A DNA stretch of 64,000 bases, from NCBI RefSeq assembly GCF_003628555.1, contig NZ_CP021731.1, positions 1,116,001 to 1,180,000 of the forward strand, in the 5' to 3' direction. The notes under the pieces were generated by a model that ran no database searches, was not told where the DNA came from, and saw only the letters and a list, made by a program, of their open reading frames with translations. Every line of letters begins with the position of its first letter. Within the stretch, counting starts at the first letter, position 1. Origin of the DNA: Azoarcus sp. DN11. GTDB lineage: Bacteria > Pseudomonadota > Gammaproteobacteria > Burkholderiales > Rhodocyclaceae. The translations under genes were made by a program, and so were the position numbers. Below, in pieces: positions 9,443-17,816 of this stretch.

Positions 9443-10231
9443 ATGACTGAGCATCACGCGCGCAAGCGCTTCGGGCAGAACTTCCTGTCCGACCCCAACA
9501 TTATCCGCAAGATCGTCGATGCGATCCGCCCGGCCGCGGGCGACACGATCGTCGAGATCGGGCCGGGCCTCGCGGCGATGACCGATCCGCTGGTCGACCG
9601 CCTCGGCCACATGCACGTGGTCGAGATCGACCGTGACCTGATCGCGCGCCTGAAGGAGCGCTACGCGCCCGAGCGCCTGACGATCCATGAGGGCGACGCG
9701 CTGAAGTTCGACTTCGGCAGCCTCGGGGCGCCGCTGCGCGTGGTGGGCAACCTGCCGTACAACATTTCGACGCCGCTGCTGTTCCACCTCGCGTCCTTCG
9801 CCGACAACGTCACGGACATGACCTTCATGCTGCAGAAGGAGGTCGTGATGCGCATGGTGGCCGAGCCGGGCACGGAGGATTACGGCCGACTGTCGGTGAT
9901 GCTGCAGTACCGTTTCCGCATGGCGCGGCTCTTCGACGTGCCGCCGGGGGCTTTCCGGCCGGCGCCGAAGGTGACTTCCAGCATCGTGCGCATGGTGCCG
10001 TTGCCGTCCGAGCAGCTCGGCGCCCAGGACGAGGCGCTACTGGCGCGCATCGTCGCGGCCGCGTTCGGCCAGCGGCGCAAGACGCTGCGCAACACGCTGC
10101 GCGACTTCCTCGATGAGCCGGATTTCGCGGCGCTGGCGCTCGATCCGGGCCTGCGCGGCGAACGGCTGGGGGTCGCGGACTACGTCGCTATCGCGAACCA
10201 CGTCGCGAGGAAGGGTGCGTCGCCCGTCTGA
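9443..10231 (+). CDS. rsmA: 16S rRNA (adenine1518/1519-N6) dimethyltransferase
   Basis: A 262-residue SAM-dependent methyltransferase that dimethylates the two adjacent adenines in the 3' hairpin of 16S rRNA late in 30S assembly. It opens with [20 protein letters not shown], followed by the SAM loop [12 protein letters not shown] and the catalytic NLPYNIS motif. The small C-terminal helical domain is complete. It lies 14 bases after pdxA and is the last gene of the lptD operon; the 10245-10348 inverted repeat follows. Confidence 0.96.
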   Translation: MTEHHARKRFGQNFLSDPNIIRKIVDAIRPAAGDTIVEIGPGLAAMTDPLVDRLGHMHVVEIDRDLIARLKERYAPERLTIHEGDALKFDFGSLGAPLRVVGNLPYNISTPLLFHLASFADNVTDMTFMLQKEVVMRMVAEPGTEDYGRLSVMLQYRFRMARLFDVPPGAFRPAPKVTSSIVRMVPLPSEQLGAQDEALLARIVAAAFGQRRKTLRNTLRDFLDEPDFAALALDPGLRGERLGVADYVAIANHVARKGASPV

Positions 10232-10244
10232 ACTGGCGCAGTCA

Positions 10245-10348
10245 CTCCCTCCCCTTCAAGGGGAGGGTTGGGGTGGGGATGGGTGGACTCCGCAGCGCCT
10301 GAAAGAAACCCATCCCCATCCTGTCCTTCCCCTTGAAGGGGAAGGGAC
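10245..10348. repeat. Long imperfect inverted repeat after rsmA
   Basis: Two arms of about 40 bases face each other. The left arm (10245-10284) is a CTCCCCTTCAAGGGGAGGG core followed by a GT-rich stretch. The right arm (10306-10348) is the complementary CCCATCCCCATCC stretch ending in a CTTCCCCTTGAAGGGGAAGG core. Each core is itself a palindrome around TTCAA or TTGAA. It is non-coding and lies between convergent rsmA and the DUF2892 gene, so it may act as a bidirectional terminator, or it may be a copy of a dispersed intergenic repeat. I saw no second copy in the window. Confidence 0.7.
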
Positions 10349-10378
10349 CTGCTAAGTGCGCGACGTCGCGAAGGACGC

Positions 10379-10573
10379 TCAGGCCTTCTTCAACGGACAG
10401 GTGTTGAGTCCGAATAGCGAGTAGGCCGGGCACCAGCCCATCAGGCCGGTGGCGAGGGGGACGACGCCGATCCAGGTCCAGGGGGTGCCGATGCCCATGA
10501 TCGCGAGCACGATCAGGATCAGGCCGGCGACGATACGCAGGGTCTTGTCGATGCCGCCAACGTTTGCGCTCAT
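10379..10573 (-). CDS. DUF2892 (YgaP-like) inner-membrane protein
   Basis: A 64-residue protein with two close hydrophobic segments (about residues 12-29 and 33-50) around a short turn. It starts MSANVGGIDKTLRIVAGLIL and ends GLNTCPLKKA; the late WCPAYSLFGLNTCP has two cysteines. This matches DUF2892, the membrane domain that in E. coli YgaP is fused to a rhodanese. No catalytic function is established for the stand-alone form. It lies downstream of a Crp-type regulator on the same strand, with a Crp-like palindrome at 10635-10650, about 60 bases before its start, so it is a likely target of that regulator. Confidence 0.8.
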   Translation of the reverse strand: MSANVGGIDKTLRIVAGLILIVLAIMGIGTPWTWIGVVPLATGLMGWCPAYSLFGLNTCPLKKA

Positions 10574-10634
10574 GATTCTCTCCAGGGGGTGACAGGGATG
10601 TGAGCGTATTTCAGCACTTGCGCATGTTCCGGTC

Positions 10635-10650
10635 TGTGACTCCGGTTACA
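10635..10650. promoter_or_regulatory. Candidate Crp/Fnr-family operator (TGTGA-N6-TTACA)
   Basis: The 16-mer TGTGACTCCGGTTACA matches the Crp consensus TGTGA-N6-TCACA at 9 of 10 positions. It sits in the 98-base gap between the regulator (ends 10672) and the DUF2892 gene (starts 10573). The regulator's recognition helix has R-E-x-x-x-R, the arrangement Crp uses to read GTGA. That this protein binds this site is inference. Confidence 0.55.
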
Positions 10651-10671
10651 TAGCCCCTCGTTCTGCCTCGT

Positions 10672-11343
10672 TCAGCCCGGCCGGCCGTCGCTCGCGACGC
10701 GGCGCAGGCCGGCCGGGTCGAGGATCTCGATCTGCTCGCGCGACAGCTTCACGAGGCCCTGTGCGGCGAAGCCCTTCAGCAGGCGGCTGACGAATTCGCG
10801 CACGCTGCCCAGTTCGTCGGCGAGCTGCTGGTGCGTGACGTGCAGCAGGCGCCCCTTGCCCAGCAGCAGGCCGGCGAGGCGCTGGTCGAGGCGTTGGAAG
10901 GCGACTTCCTCGATGAGCTGCATCAGGTCGGCGATGCGTTCGGCGAAGAGGTGGAAGACGAAGCCGCGGAAGGCCGGTTCGGCGAGGAGCGCGTCGAATT
11001 CCGCCTTGGGCAGCATCAGCAGCACCGTGTCGGTTTCGGCGATGCCGCGGGCGTTGTAGTCCTCGTGCCCGAGCAGGCAGGACGACGAGATGATGCAGGT
11101 TTCGCCCGGCGTGACGCGGTACAGCGGCAGTTCGCGGCCGTTCGGCGCGCATTTCACGACGCGCACCGAGCCTTCGACGACGAAGGGGAAGCCTTCGCAG
11201 GCCTGGCGGTCGTCGAACAGCAGGGCGCCGGCCGGCACGCGCGCCCAGCGGCCGGCTTCCAGCAGGCGGCGGCGCGCCGCTTCCGGCAGCGCCCCGATCA
11301 TCGGGTAATGGGCAGTGGCGAGCGCGGGGTCGGGGGTCTGCAT
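10672..11343 (-). CDS. Crp/Fnr-family transcriptional regulator
   Basis: A 223-residue regulator. The N-terminal cyclic-nucleotide-type beta-roll spans about residues 15-130, followed by the dimer helix (FRGFVFHLFAERIADLMQLI) and a C-terminal winged helix (LLHVTHQQLADELGSVREFV then SRLLKGF). Recognition-helix residues RE...R resemble Crp rather than the ExxSR of Fnr. No N-terminal Fe-S cysteine cluster of the Fnr type is present. Cysteines occur in RQACEGF, VVKCAPNG and GETCIISSSCLLGH, which could be redox- or ligand-sensitive. The effector is unknown. It is encoded just downstream of xthA (19-base gap) and upstream of the DUF2892 gene. Confidence 0.85.
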   Translation of the reverse strand: MQTPDPALATAHYPMIGALPEAARRRLLEAGRWARVPAGALLFDDRQACEGFPFVVEGSVRVVKCAPNGRELPLYRVTPGETCIISSSCLLGHEDYNARGIAETDTVLLMLPKAEFDALLAEPAFRGFVFHLFAERIADLMQLIEEVAFQRLDQRLAGLLLGKGRLLHVTHQQLADELGSVREFVSRLLKGFAAQGLVKLSREQIEILDPAGLRRVASDGRPG

Positions 11344-11362
11344 GGCGGCGGGGTGTGCTTGG

Positions 11363-12124
11363 TTACAGGTCCAGCTCGACGACCACCGGCGCGTGATCGG
11401 ACGGGCGTTCGAGCTTGCGCGGAGTCTTGTCGACCGTGCAACTGCGGCAGGCGCCGCGCAGTGCCTGCGACACGAGCACGTGGTCGATGCGCAGGCCGAA
11501 GTTGCGGCGGAAGGCGCCCATGCGGTAATCCCACCACGAATAGCTCTTCTCGGGCTGCTCGAAGAGGCGGAAGGCGTCGGTGAGGCCCAGTCCGGTCAGC
11601 GCCGCGAAGGCGGCCCGTTCGGGCCGGGAGACGTGGATTTCCTCCTTCCAGTCGGGGTGCGCGTCGCGGTCTTCGGGGGCGATGTTGAAGTCGCCGGCGA
11701 GCACGAGACGCTCGTGCGCCTTTAGCTCCTCGCGCAGCCAGTCGGTGAGCGCGGCGAGCCAGCGGAGCTTGTACTCGAACTTGTCCGAACCGACCGCCTG
11801 GCCGTTGGGAAAGTACGCGCTGACGACGCGCACGCCGCCGAGGGTGGTGGCGATGATGCGCTTCTGTTCATCGACGAAGCCGGGGATGTCGCGCGTCGTC
11901 GCATCGGCGGCCTGCGGGCTGAGGATCGCGACGCCGTTATAGGTCTTCTGGCCGTTGAACACCGCGTGGTAGCCGGCCGCTTCGAGCTCGGCGGCGGGAA
12001 AGGCCTTGTCCTCCATCTTGAGCTCCTGTAGGCACAGGGCGTCCGGCCGGTTGGCGGCGAGCCAGTCGAGGACGTGGGGCAGGCGGACCTTGAGGGAATT
12101 GACGTTCCAGGTGGCGATCTTCAT
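11363..12124 (-). CDS. xthA: Exodeoxyribonuclease III
   Basis: A protein of about 253 residues of the exonuclease/endonuclease/phosphatase fold, an AP endonuclease and 3'-5' exonuclease in base excision repair. It starts MKIATWNVNSLKVRLPHVLD, has the metal-binding glutamate in CLQELKMEDKAFP, the catalytic LAGDFNIAPEDRD, the DYRMGAFRRNFGLRIDHVL segment and the terminal catalytic SDHAPVV. Another ATG two codons upstream (12130) is possible. The length fits XthA. Confidence 0.93.
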   Translation of the reverse strand: MKIATWNVNSLKVRLPHVLDWLAANRPDALCLQELKMEDKAFPAAELEAAGYHAVFNGQKTYNGVAILSPQAADATTRDIPGFVDEQKRIIATTLGGVRVVSAYFPNGQAVGSDKFEYKLRWLAALTDWLREELKAHERLVLAGDFNIAPEDRDAHPDWKEEIHVSRPERAAFAALTGLGLTDAFRLFEQPEKSYSWWDYRMGAFRRNFGLRIDHVLVSQALRGACRSCTVDKTPRKLERPSDHAPVVVELDL

Positions 12125-12260
12125 AGGCATGCGGGCAGTCGGGAGCGGAGTTCCGCGGGGCGGTGCGCCACGAGGGCGTCATCCGACGATGCCGGCATTC
12201 TGCACGAGCCGGCCGTGCCTGTGGAGAAATGCGCCCGCCGGGGGGCGGGGTGGGGAGGCG

Positions 12261-12818
12261 CTAGCCTTCGCGGCGCTTGCTGCAGTCGGCGGCGCCGAGC
12301 CAGTGTGCGTCGGTCTCGACCTGCATGTCCCCGCGCGGGGAGTTCATGTTGACGCGCGTCGTGAAGCGCTCGGGCGTCTGCACGTGCGCTTCGAAGTCGC
12401 CGGTAGCGGCCGGTTGCGTGCAGGTGAGGTGCCCGCGCACGGTGCTACCGGTTTTCACGACCTTTTCGAGCGTGCAGTTGCCCTCGGTCTTGCCCGAATA
12501 AATGGTGTCGGATTTCGCCTGTGACGCCGAGATGCAGCTGCGCACGCTGCCGTCGCTGCCGAGGCTGACGCCGCGCGCGGCCATCTGCTGCTCGACCATC
12601 CGCCGCATGTCCGGGGGAAGGGTGCGGAGGTACTGCTGCGCCTGCGCCATCTGCGCGGACATGTCGGGCAGGCCGGCGATGTTCAGTCGGGTCGAGCGGA
12701 ACTCCCACAGGCCGGGGCGGATGTCGGTCGGTTGTGCGGCGCCGGCAAGGCCGGTCGCGGCCAGGCCGAGGACCAGGAGAAGGGAGCGGTGCAGGGAGCG
12801 AAGAAGGGCGGGGGTCAT
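12261..12818 (-). CDS. DUF3617 family secreted protein
   Basis: A 185-residue exported protein of the DUF3617 family, whose function is unknown. The chosen ATG gives the signal peptide MTPALLRSLHRSLLLVLGLA with cleavage near GAAQ; an upstream in-frame ATG at 12884 would add a charged 22-residue leader. The mature part starts with PGLWEFRS, the usual DUF3617 opening. It includes a Met/Gln-rich helix (MSAQMAQAQQYLRTLPPDMR) and cysteines in RSCIS, GNCTL, HLTCTQ and ADCSK that could pair in the periplasm. It is a single gene. Confidence 0.75.
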   Translation of the reverse strand: MTPALLRSLHRSLLLVLGLAATGLAGAAQPTDIRPGLWEFRSTRLNIAGLPDMSAQMAQAQQYLRTLPPDMRRMVEQQMAARGVSLGSDGSVRSCISASQAKSDTIYSGKTEGNCTLEKVVKTGSTVRGHLTCTQPAATGDFEAHVQTPERFTTRVNMNSPRGDMQVETDAHWLGAADCSKRREG

Positions 12819-13214
12819 GATCGGAAGTCGTGAAAATGGCTGTTTGACGGCACGCGGCGCGGCGAGTTTCGTGCGCCTCGGCACGATCCCGTCCGTTATG
12901 CGCCGATCAGGGCGCGACGGAACGCCGGTCGCTGTCGAAGCTTCCGCGAAATCCTGCGGGTGAGATTTCGCCGCGGGTCGGAGTTTGTAAGAAAAAGAGA
13001 TGCGTGCAAACGCGAACGCGACGAAGGAGGCGCTCAGCGGGGAAAGCCACGAAAGGTGATGTTTCCCCGATTTCAGCCATGGGTTGTGCGGAATGATTCA
13101 TGAAAACATGAGGTTGTGGTGTCTTGCGAGTGCTTGAAGGCGCTCGTCAATGAACGCCGGCCTCGTGGCGAAGGGGATTCCTGGGCGCGAATGGCAGCGT
13201 TGATAGCGATTTAA
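12819..13214. other. Intergenic stretch without a convincing gene
   Basis: About 400 bases between the divergent DUF3617 and WecG-type genes. Base composition becomes clearly less GC-rich from about 12960 to 13260 than in flanking genes, as expected for promoter DNA. Short open frames on both strands show no recognisable protein and have no ribosome-binding site. I see no terminator and no clear sigma70 promoter. Confidence 0.5.
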
Positions 13215-14051
13215 ATGTCTTACAAGCATTTTTTTCGCCCGGCTGGTTTCGACTATCCTTCTGGCGGGCTTAATGGTGCTGCGGCAGATGAGATATTCAA
13301 GGTCATGAGTAGCCCACCCGCCATGCTGCTGGCGCGCTGGTCGCAGGTCCTCAATCGTCTTGTGACCATTCCGTCCGACGAGGACGCGGCAAGGCTCGTC
13401 GATGAACTCGCGTCCGGCTGGCAGCCGCGCATGCTCGCCTTCGTCGATGCCCACGCGATGAATTCCGCCCTCGGCGACTTCGAGTTCTACCGCGCGCTGT
13501 GCGGTGCCGACGTGCTGCTGCGCGACGGTTCGGGCATGGCGATGCTGTTCCGCATGTTGGGCGGCGAGCCGGGGCTCGACATGAACGGTGCCGATTTCAT
13601 CCCGCGGCTGCTCGAAGCGTATCGCGGCCGGCGTGTGGCGTTGTGGGGCGCGAGGGAGAAATGGCTCGTCGCGGCCGCAGCCCGCTGCGCCGGGGAGTAC
13701 GGGGTCGAGATCGTGTCGTGCGAGAGCGGCTTCCTGGCTCCCGCGCAGTACTGCGACGCGATGCGGCGCACGCGACCCGAGCTGATCGTGCTGGGCATGC
13801 CCAGGCAGGCGAGCGTCGCGCGTCTCCTGCGTGCGACGGCCGCGGGGGCGCCGCTGATCGTGTGTGGCGGTGCGACCATCGACCGCCTCGGCGGCAAGGT
13901 CGAGCGTGCCCCGCGCCGGGTGCGGCGCTCGGGCATGGAATGGGCCTGTCGGCTCGTGTGCGAGCCCTGCCGCCTGTTCCAGCGCTACGTGATCGGCAAG
14001 CCGATGTTCATGTTGCGGGCGTGGCGTTGCCGCGCCGCGTGGGGGCGGTGA
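13215..14051 (+). CDS. WecG/TagA/CpsF-family glycosyltransferase
   Basis: Up to 278 residues of the GT26 family, which transfers N-acetylmannosaminuronic acid, N-acetylmannosamine or similar sugars onto lipid-linked intermediates in surface polysaccharide synthesis. Motifs are VDAHAMNSALGDFEFYRAL, LLRDGSGMAMLFRML (DGxG), MNGADFIPRLLE, LIVLGMPRQ and the C-terminal RRSGMEWACRLVCEPCRLFQ then RY. The start is uncertain: there is no good ribosome site before 13215, and ATGs at 13305 and 13323 would give a more usual length. A polysaccharide nucleotidyltransferase follows after a terminator-like hairpin. Confidence 0.82.
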   Translation: MSYKHFFRPAGFDYPSGGLNGAAADEIFKVMSSPPAMLLARWSQVLNRLVTIPSDEDAARLVDELASGWQPRMLAFVDAHAMNSALGDFEFYRALCGADVLLRDGSGMAMLFRMLGGEPGLDMNGADFIPRLLEAYRGRRVALWGAREKWLVAAAARCAGEYGVEIVSCESGFLAPAQYCDAMRRTRPELIVLGMPRQASVARLLRATAAGAPLIVCGGATIDRLGGKVERAPRRVRRSGMEWACRLVCEPCRLFQRYVIGKPMFMLRAWRCRAAWGR

Positions 14052-14060
14052 AACCAGCAC

Positions 14061-14110
14061 CGGGGCCCGCCCGCCGCTTTCCCGCCCGCGGCATGGGCGG
14101 GGCCGTTTTT
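14061..14110 (+). terminator. Probable rho-independent terminator after the WecG-type gene
   Basis: A GC-rich stem (CGGGGCCCGCCC at 14061-14072 pairing with GGGCGGGGCCG at 14095-14105) is followed directly by TTTTT. The loop is long and alternative shorter stems exist. It would separate the glycosyltransferase from the following nucleotidyltransferase. Confidence 0.6.
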
Positions 14111-14139
14111 CATCCAACTGCATCAGAGAGAGGTTCGCT

Positions 14140-15243
14140 ATGGCAAAAGCAATGATTCTGGCCGCGGGGCAGGGCACGCGTGTGCGCCCTTTGACGAAGA
14201 ACGTGCCCAAGCCGATGGTGCCCATCCTCGGCAAGCCGGTGCTGGAATACCTGATCGAGCACCTCGCGCGCTACGGTGTGCGCGAAATCATGATCAACGT
14301 CGCCTTCAACCACCACAAGATCGAGGACTACTTCGGCGACGGCCACTGCTGGGGCGTCGAGATCGGCTACTCCTTCGAGGGCGTGCGCGACCACGGCGAG
14401 ATCGTGCCCAAGGCGCTCGGCTCGGCCGGCGGCATGCGCCGCATCCAGGACTTCGGCGGCTTCTTCGACGAGACCACGCTGGTGATCTGCGGCGACGCGC
14501 TGATCGACCTCGACATCCGCGCCGCGCTCGACGAGCACCGCCAGAAGAAGGCGCTCGCGAGCGTCGTCACACTCGAGGTGCCGCGCAACCAGGTGCAGAA
14601 CTACGGCGTCGTCGTCACCGACGCCGCCGGCCGCGTGAAGTCCTTCCAGGAGAAGCCCCGGCCCGCCGAGGCGAAGTCCACGCTCGCCAGCACCGGTATC
14701 TACATCTTCGAACCGGAGGTCCTTGACCTCATCCCGCCGGGGCGCGAGTTCGACATCGGCAGCGAACTCTTCCCGCTGCTCGTCGCCGAGGAACGCCCCT
14801 TCTACGCCCAGAACCGTTTTTTCAACTGGATCGACATCGGTCGCCTGACCGACTACTGGGCGGTGCTGCAGCGCGTGATGCGCGGCGAGGTCGCGCAGAT
14901 GGAGATGCCCGGCACCGAGATCCGTCCAGGCGTATGGGTCGGCCTCAACACCTCGATCGAATGGGACAGCGTGCAGGTCGTCGGCCCCGTGTATATCGGC
15001 TCGGGCGTGCGCATCGACCCCGGCGTCTCGGTCATCGGTCCGACCTGGATCGGCCACGGCAGTCACCTGCGCGCCGGCTCGCGGGTCGAACGCAGCATCC
15101 TGTTCGAATACACGCGGGTCGGGGAGGGGCAGCGCTTCGGCGAGAAGATCCTTTCGCCGCAGTACTGCGTGGATCGCTCGGGCGAGACGCTCTACGTCGG
15201 TGACGACCGCACCGAATTGCGCTGGGGGGACGCGCGCGCCTGA
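14140..15243 (+). CDS. NDP-sugar pyrophosphorylase with C-terminal left-handed beta-helix
   Basis: A 367-residue sugar-1-phosphate nucleotidyltransferase, probably supplying an activated sugar (GDP-mannose or a dTDP/UDP-sugar) for envelope polysaccharide. The catalytic domain opens MAKAMILAAGQGTRVRPLTK with KPMVPILGKP, and has VICGDALIDLD and NWIDIGRLTDYWAVL. From about residue 260 it has hexapeptide-type repeats (VWVGLNTSIEWDSVQVVGPV, YIGSGVRIDPGVSVIGPTWI) as in GDP-mannose pyrophosphorylases. A good ribosome site (AGAGAGG) lies before the ATG. The exact substrate cannot be read from sequence. Confidence 0.85.
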   Translation: MAKAMILAAGQGTRVRPLTKNVPKPMVPILGKPVLEYLIEHLARYGVREIMINVAFNHHKIEDYFGDGHCWGVEIGYSFEGVRDHGEIVPKALGSAGGMRRIQDFGGFFDETTLVICGDALIDLDIRAALDEHRQKKALASVVTLEVPRNQVQNYGVVVTDAAGRVKSFQEKPRPAEAKSTLASTGIYIFEPEVLDLIPPGREFDIGSELFPLLVAEERPFYAQNRFFNWIDIGRLTDYWAVLQRVMRGEVAQMEMPGTEIRPGVWVGLNTSIEWDSVQVVGPVYIGSGVRIDPGVSVIGPTWIGHGSHLRAGSRVERSILFEYTRVGEGQRFGEKILSPQYCVDRSGETLYVGDDRTELRWGDARA

Positions 15244-15406
15244 GAACGGCGACAACCGGGGCGCCGCCACGGAACGGTGCCGGGCGTTCTGGCGCAATGC
15301 GTTGTGTGAATTGTGTCTTCGCCCGATGGCGCGGATCGTGCTACATATTGACCAGGGAGCCGCAGGAGCGGACTCCACCGGTTCATGCACGCGGCAGGAG
15401 GTTTCG

Positions 15407-15589
15407 ATGATGGACTACCGAGGTCCGGAGCAGCGCGTCGACTGGGTGATGCGCCAGTACGTCGAGACGATCATCCAGTATCTCGCCCTGGGTGGGGATT
15501 CCGCGAATGCGCGGATGAACATGACCGAGCACGGCGTGCCCGTTCATGTGCAGGGCCGCGTGCTGGAAGGCTACGCGGCCGTTCACTGA
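15407..15589 (+). CDS. Small hypothetical protein, 60 residues
   Basis: Not recognised. It is supported mainly by an excellent ribosome-binding site (GGCAGGAGG) five bases before a double ATG. The product begins MMDYRGPEQRVDWVMRQYVE and has an acidic/aromatic helix followed by a Met- and His-containing tail ending LEGYAAVH. No signal peptide or membrane segment is apparent. A terminator hairpin follows at 15613-15646. The 163 bases before it, after the nucleotidyltransferase, hold no other gene. Confidence 0.55.
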   Translation: MMDYRGPEQRVDWVMRQYVETIIQYLALGGDSANARMNMTEHGVPVHVQGRVLEGYAAVH

Positions 15590-15612
15590 AACGCTGAGCC
15601 AGGCCGGGCGTG

Positions 15613-15646
15613 AACGCGGGGCACGGTCGCGCCGTGCCCCTGCGTT
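15613..15646. terminator. Hairpin terminator between convergent genes
   Basis: A strong stem (AACGCGGGGCACGG pairing with CCGTGCCCCTGCGTT, one mismatch) with a five-base loop, followed on the plus strand by TTCGTTAC. It lies between the small plus-strand gene and the end of prlC (15650) and probably serves both. Confidence 0.65.
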
Positions 15647-15649
15647 TCG

Positions 15650-17707
15650 TTACGCCGCGACCATGCCGTTGTGGCGCAGCAGCGCATCGACGCGTGGTTC
15701 GCGCCCACGGAAGGCCTTGAACGAATCCAGCGCCGGACGGCTGCCCCCCACCGCGAGGATCTCGCGCCAGAAGCGTTCACCCGTCGCGCGGTCGAGCAGC
15801 GTTCCCTTGCCCGCGCCGGCCTCCTCGAAGGCCTCGAACGCGTCGGCCGACAGCACCTCCGCCCACTTGTAGCTGTAGTAGCCCGCCGCGTAGCCGCCCG
15901 CGAAGATGTGCGAGAAGCTGTGCGGGAAGCGGTGCCACGCGGGCGGGATCATCACTGCGACCTCGCGCCGCACTGCGTCGAGCAGCGTCATCACCTGCTT
16001 GACCGCCACCGGGCCGGCGGAGGCGTCGAGTTCGCTGTGCAGGCGCAGGTCGAACATCGAGAACTCCAGCTGGCGCACCATCTGCATGCCGCTCTGGAAG
16101 TTCTTCGCTGCGATCATCTTGTCGAAGAGCTCGCGCGGCAGCGGTGCGCCGGTATCGACGTGCGCCGTCATGCCCGACAGCACATCCCACTCCCAGCAGA
16201 AATTCTCCATGAACTGGCTCGGCAGCTCGACTGCGTCCCACTCCACGCCGTGGATGCCCGACACCGCCAGGTCATCGACGCGCGTCAGCAGGTGGTGCAG
16301 GCCGTGGCCGCACTCGTGGAACAGCGTCAGCACGTCGTCGTGCGTGAAGGTTGCGGGCTTGCCGCCCACCGGGCCGGGGAAGTTGCACACCAGGTAGGCC
16401 ACCGGCGTCTGCACGCCGCGCATGTTCGAATAGCGGCTGCGCGCCGAATCCATCCACGCCCCGCCGCGCTTGGTCTCGCGCGCATGCAGGTCGAGGTAGA
16501 AGTGGCCGACCGTCTCGCCCGCCTTCTCGATGCGGAAGAAATGTGCGGCGGGGTCCCACTTCGGCGCCTCCTCGGCGACGATATCGACGCCGTACAGGCT
16601 GCGGATCACGCCGAACAGGCCCTTCAACACCTTCGGCTCGGGGAAGTACTGCTTCACCTCCTGTTCCGAGAATGCGTAGCGCGCCTGGCGCAGCTTCTCC
16701 GATGCGTAGGCGACGTCCCAGGGCTCGAGCGGATCGAGGCCCAGCTCGGTACGCGCGAATTCCTTCAGCGCGGCGAGATCCTTTTCCGCGAAAGGCTTGG
16801 CCTTCGCTGCGAGTTCGCGCAGGAAGCCGAGCACCTGCGCCGGCGACTCGGCCATCTTCGCGACCAGCGACACCTCGGCGTAGTTCGCGTAGCCCAACAT
16901 CTTCGCCTCCTCGGCGCGCAGCGCGAGGATGCGGCCGATCAGCGGGCCGTTGTCGAGCTCCGCCTTGCCCTGCTCGGACGCGCGCGTCGCATAGGCGCGA
17001 TACATGCGCTCGCGCAGCGCCTGGCTGTCGGCGTACTGCAGCACGGGCAGGTAGGACGGCATCTGCAGCGTGAACTTCCAGCCCGGCTTGCCCTCGCGCT
17101 CGGCGGCGGCACGCGCGGCGTCGATCGCGTCGGCCGGCAGGCCGGAGAGTTCCGCCTCGTCGGTGATCCACTCCGCATGCGCGTTGGTCGCGTCGAGCAG
17201 GTTCTCGGAGAACTTCGCCGCGAGCGCTGACATCTCCTCCTGGATCGCCTTGAAGCGCGGCTTGTCGGCGTCGGGCAGCTCTGCGCCTGACAGGCGGAAG
17301 TCGCGCAGCTCGTGGTCGATGATGCGCTGGCGCACGGGCGGCAGCTGGTCGTATTCGGCGCTGTTGAAGAGCTGGCGGTATTTCTCGAACAGCTCCAGGT
17401 TCTGCCCGACCTCGGCGTAGAAGCTCGACACTTCCGGCAGCAGCGCATTGTAGGCCTCGCGCCACTCGGGCACGTCCATCACGCTGTGCAGGTGGCCGAC
17501 GACGCCCCAGGCACGGCCGAGGCGTTCGCCTTCCTCGGTGAGCGGCGTCACGAAGTTGGCCCAGGTGGGCGGAGCCGTGTCGGCGACGAGTGCCGTGATC
17601 AGCGCACGGTCTTCTTCGATGAGCTGGCGGATCGCCGGCGCGACATGTTCCGGACGGATCTCGTCGAAGCGCGGCAGGCTGGTGAAATCGAGCAGGGGAT
17701 TGGACAT
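15650..17707 (-). CDS. prlC: Oligopeptidase A (M3 metallopeptidase)
   Basis: A 685-residue zinc metallopeptidase of the thimet/oligopeptidase A family that degrades cytoplasmic peptides, including cleaved signal peptides. The zinc site HExxH is in LTLFHECGHGLHHLL (about residue 467), with the downstream glutamate in GVEWDAVELPSQFMENFCWE. The N-terminus MSNPLLDFTSLPRFDEIRPE is typical. It is a single gene downstream of the DUF2189 gene; GC-rich hairpins at 17771-17850 lie between them. Confidence 0.95.
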   Translation of the reverse strand: MSNPLLDFTSLPRFDEIRPEHVAPAIRQLIEEDRALITALVADTAPPTWANFVTPLTEEGERLGRAWGVVGHLHSVMDVPEWREAYNALLPEVSSFYAEVGQNLELFEKYRQLFNSAEYDQLPPVRQRIIDHELRDFRLSGAELPDADKPRFKAIQEEMSALAAKFSENLLDATNAHAEWITDEAELSGLPADAIDAARAAAEREGKPGWKFTLQMPSYLPVLQYADSQALRERMYRAYATRASEQGKAELDNGPLIGRILALRAEEAKMLGYANYAEVSLVAKMAESPAQVLGFLRELAAKAKPFAEKDLAALKEFARTELGLDPLEPWDVAYASEKLRQARYAFSEQEVKQYFPEPKVLKGLFGVIRSLYGVDIVAEEAPKWDPAAHFFRIEKAGETVGHFYLDLHARETKRGGAWMDSARSRYSNMRGVQTPVAYLVCNFPGPVGGKPATFTHDDVLTLFHECGHGLHHLLTRVDDLAVSGIHGVEWDAVELPSQFMENFCWEWDVLSGMTAHVDTGAPLPRELFDKMIAAKNFQSGMQMVRQLEFSMFDLRLHSELDASAGPVAVKQVMTLLDAVRREVAVMIPPAWHRFPHSFSHIFAGGYAAGYYSYKWAEVLSADAFEAFEEAGAGKGTLLDRATGERFWREILAVGGSRPALDSFKAFRGREPRVDALLRHNGMVAA

Positions 17708-17770
17708 GCGTTTCTCGGCTGGCGCGTTGATTGTTCTGGAGGGGGCAGGAAAGGAACGCTGGGGAATACT

Positions 17771-17816
17771 CCGGCGCGGCCCCGGTCGTTCATTCTAACC
17801 GCAGGGGCCGCGCCGG
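17771..17816. repeat. GC-rich 13-base inverted repeat
   Basis: CCGGCGCGGCCCC (17771-17783) and its exact complement GGGGCCGCGCCGG (17804-17816) enclose a 20-base loop. A second stem, GTGCG/CGCAC with an inner CGGGCGG/CCGCCCG, lies at 17822-17850. Neither has a T-run. They sit between the DUF2189 gene and prlC and could be rho-independent-like stems, a leader structure or an mRNA-stabilising element. Confidence 0.5.

Noticed and set aside
12907..13101. A 64-codon minus-strand frame upstream of the WecG-type gene
   Set aside because: No ribosome site and unlike any protein; it lies in a promoter-like low-GC gap.
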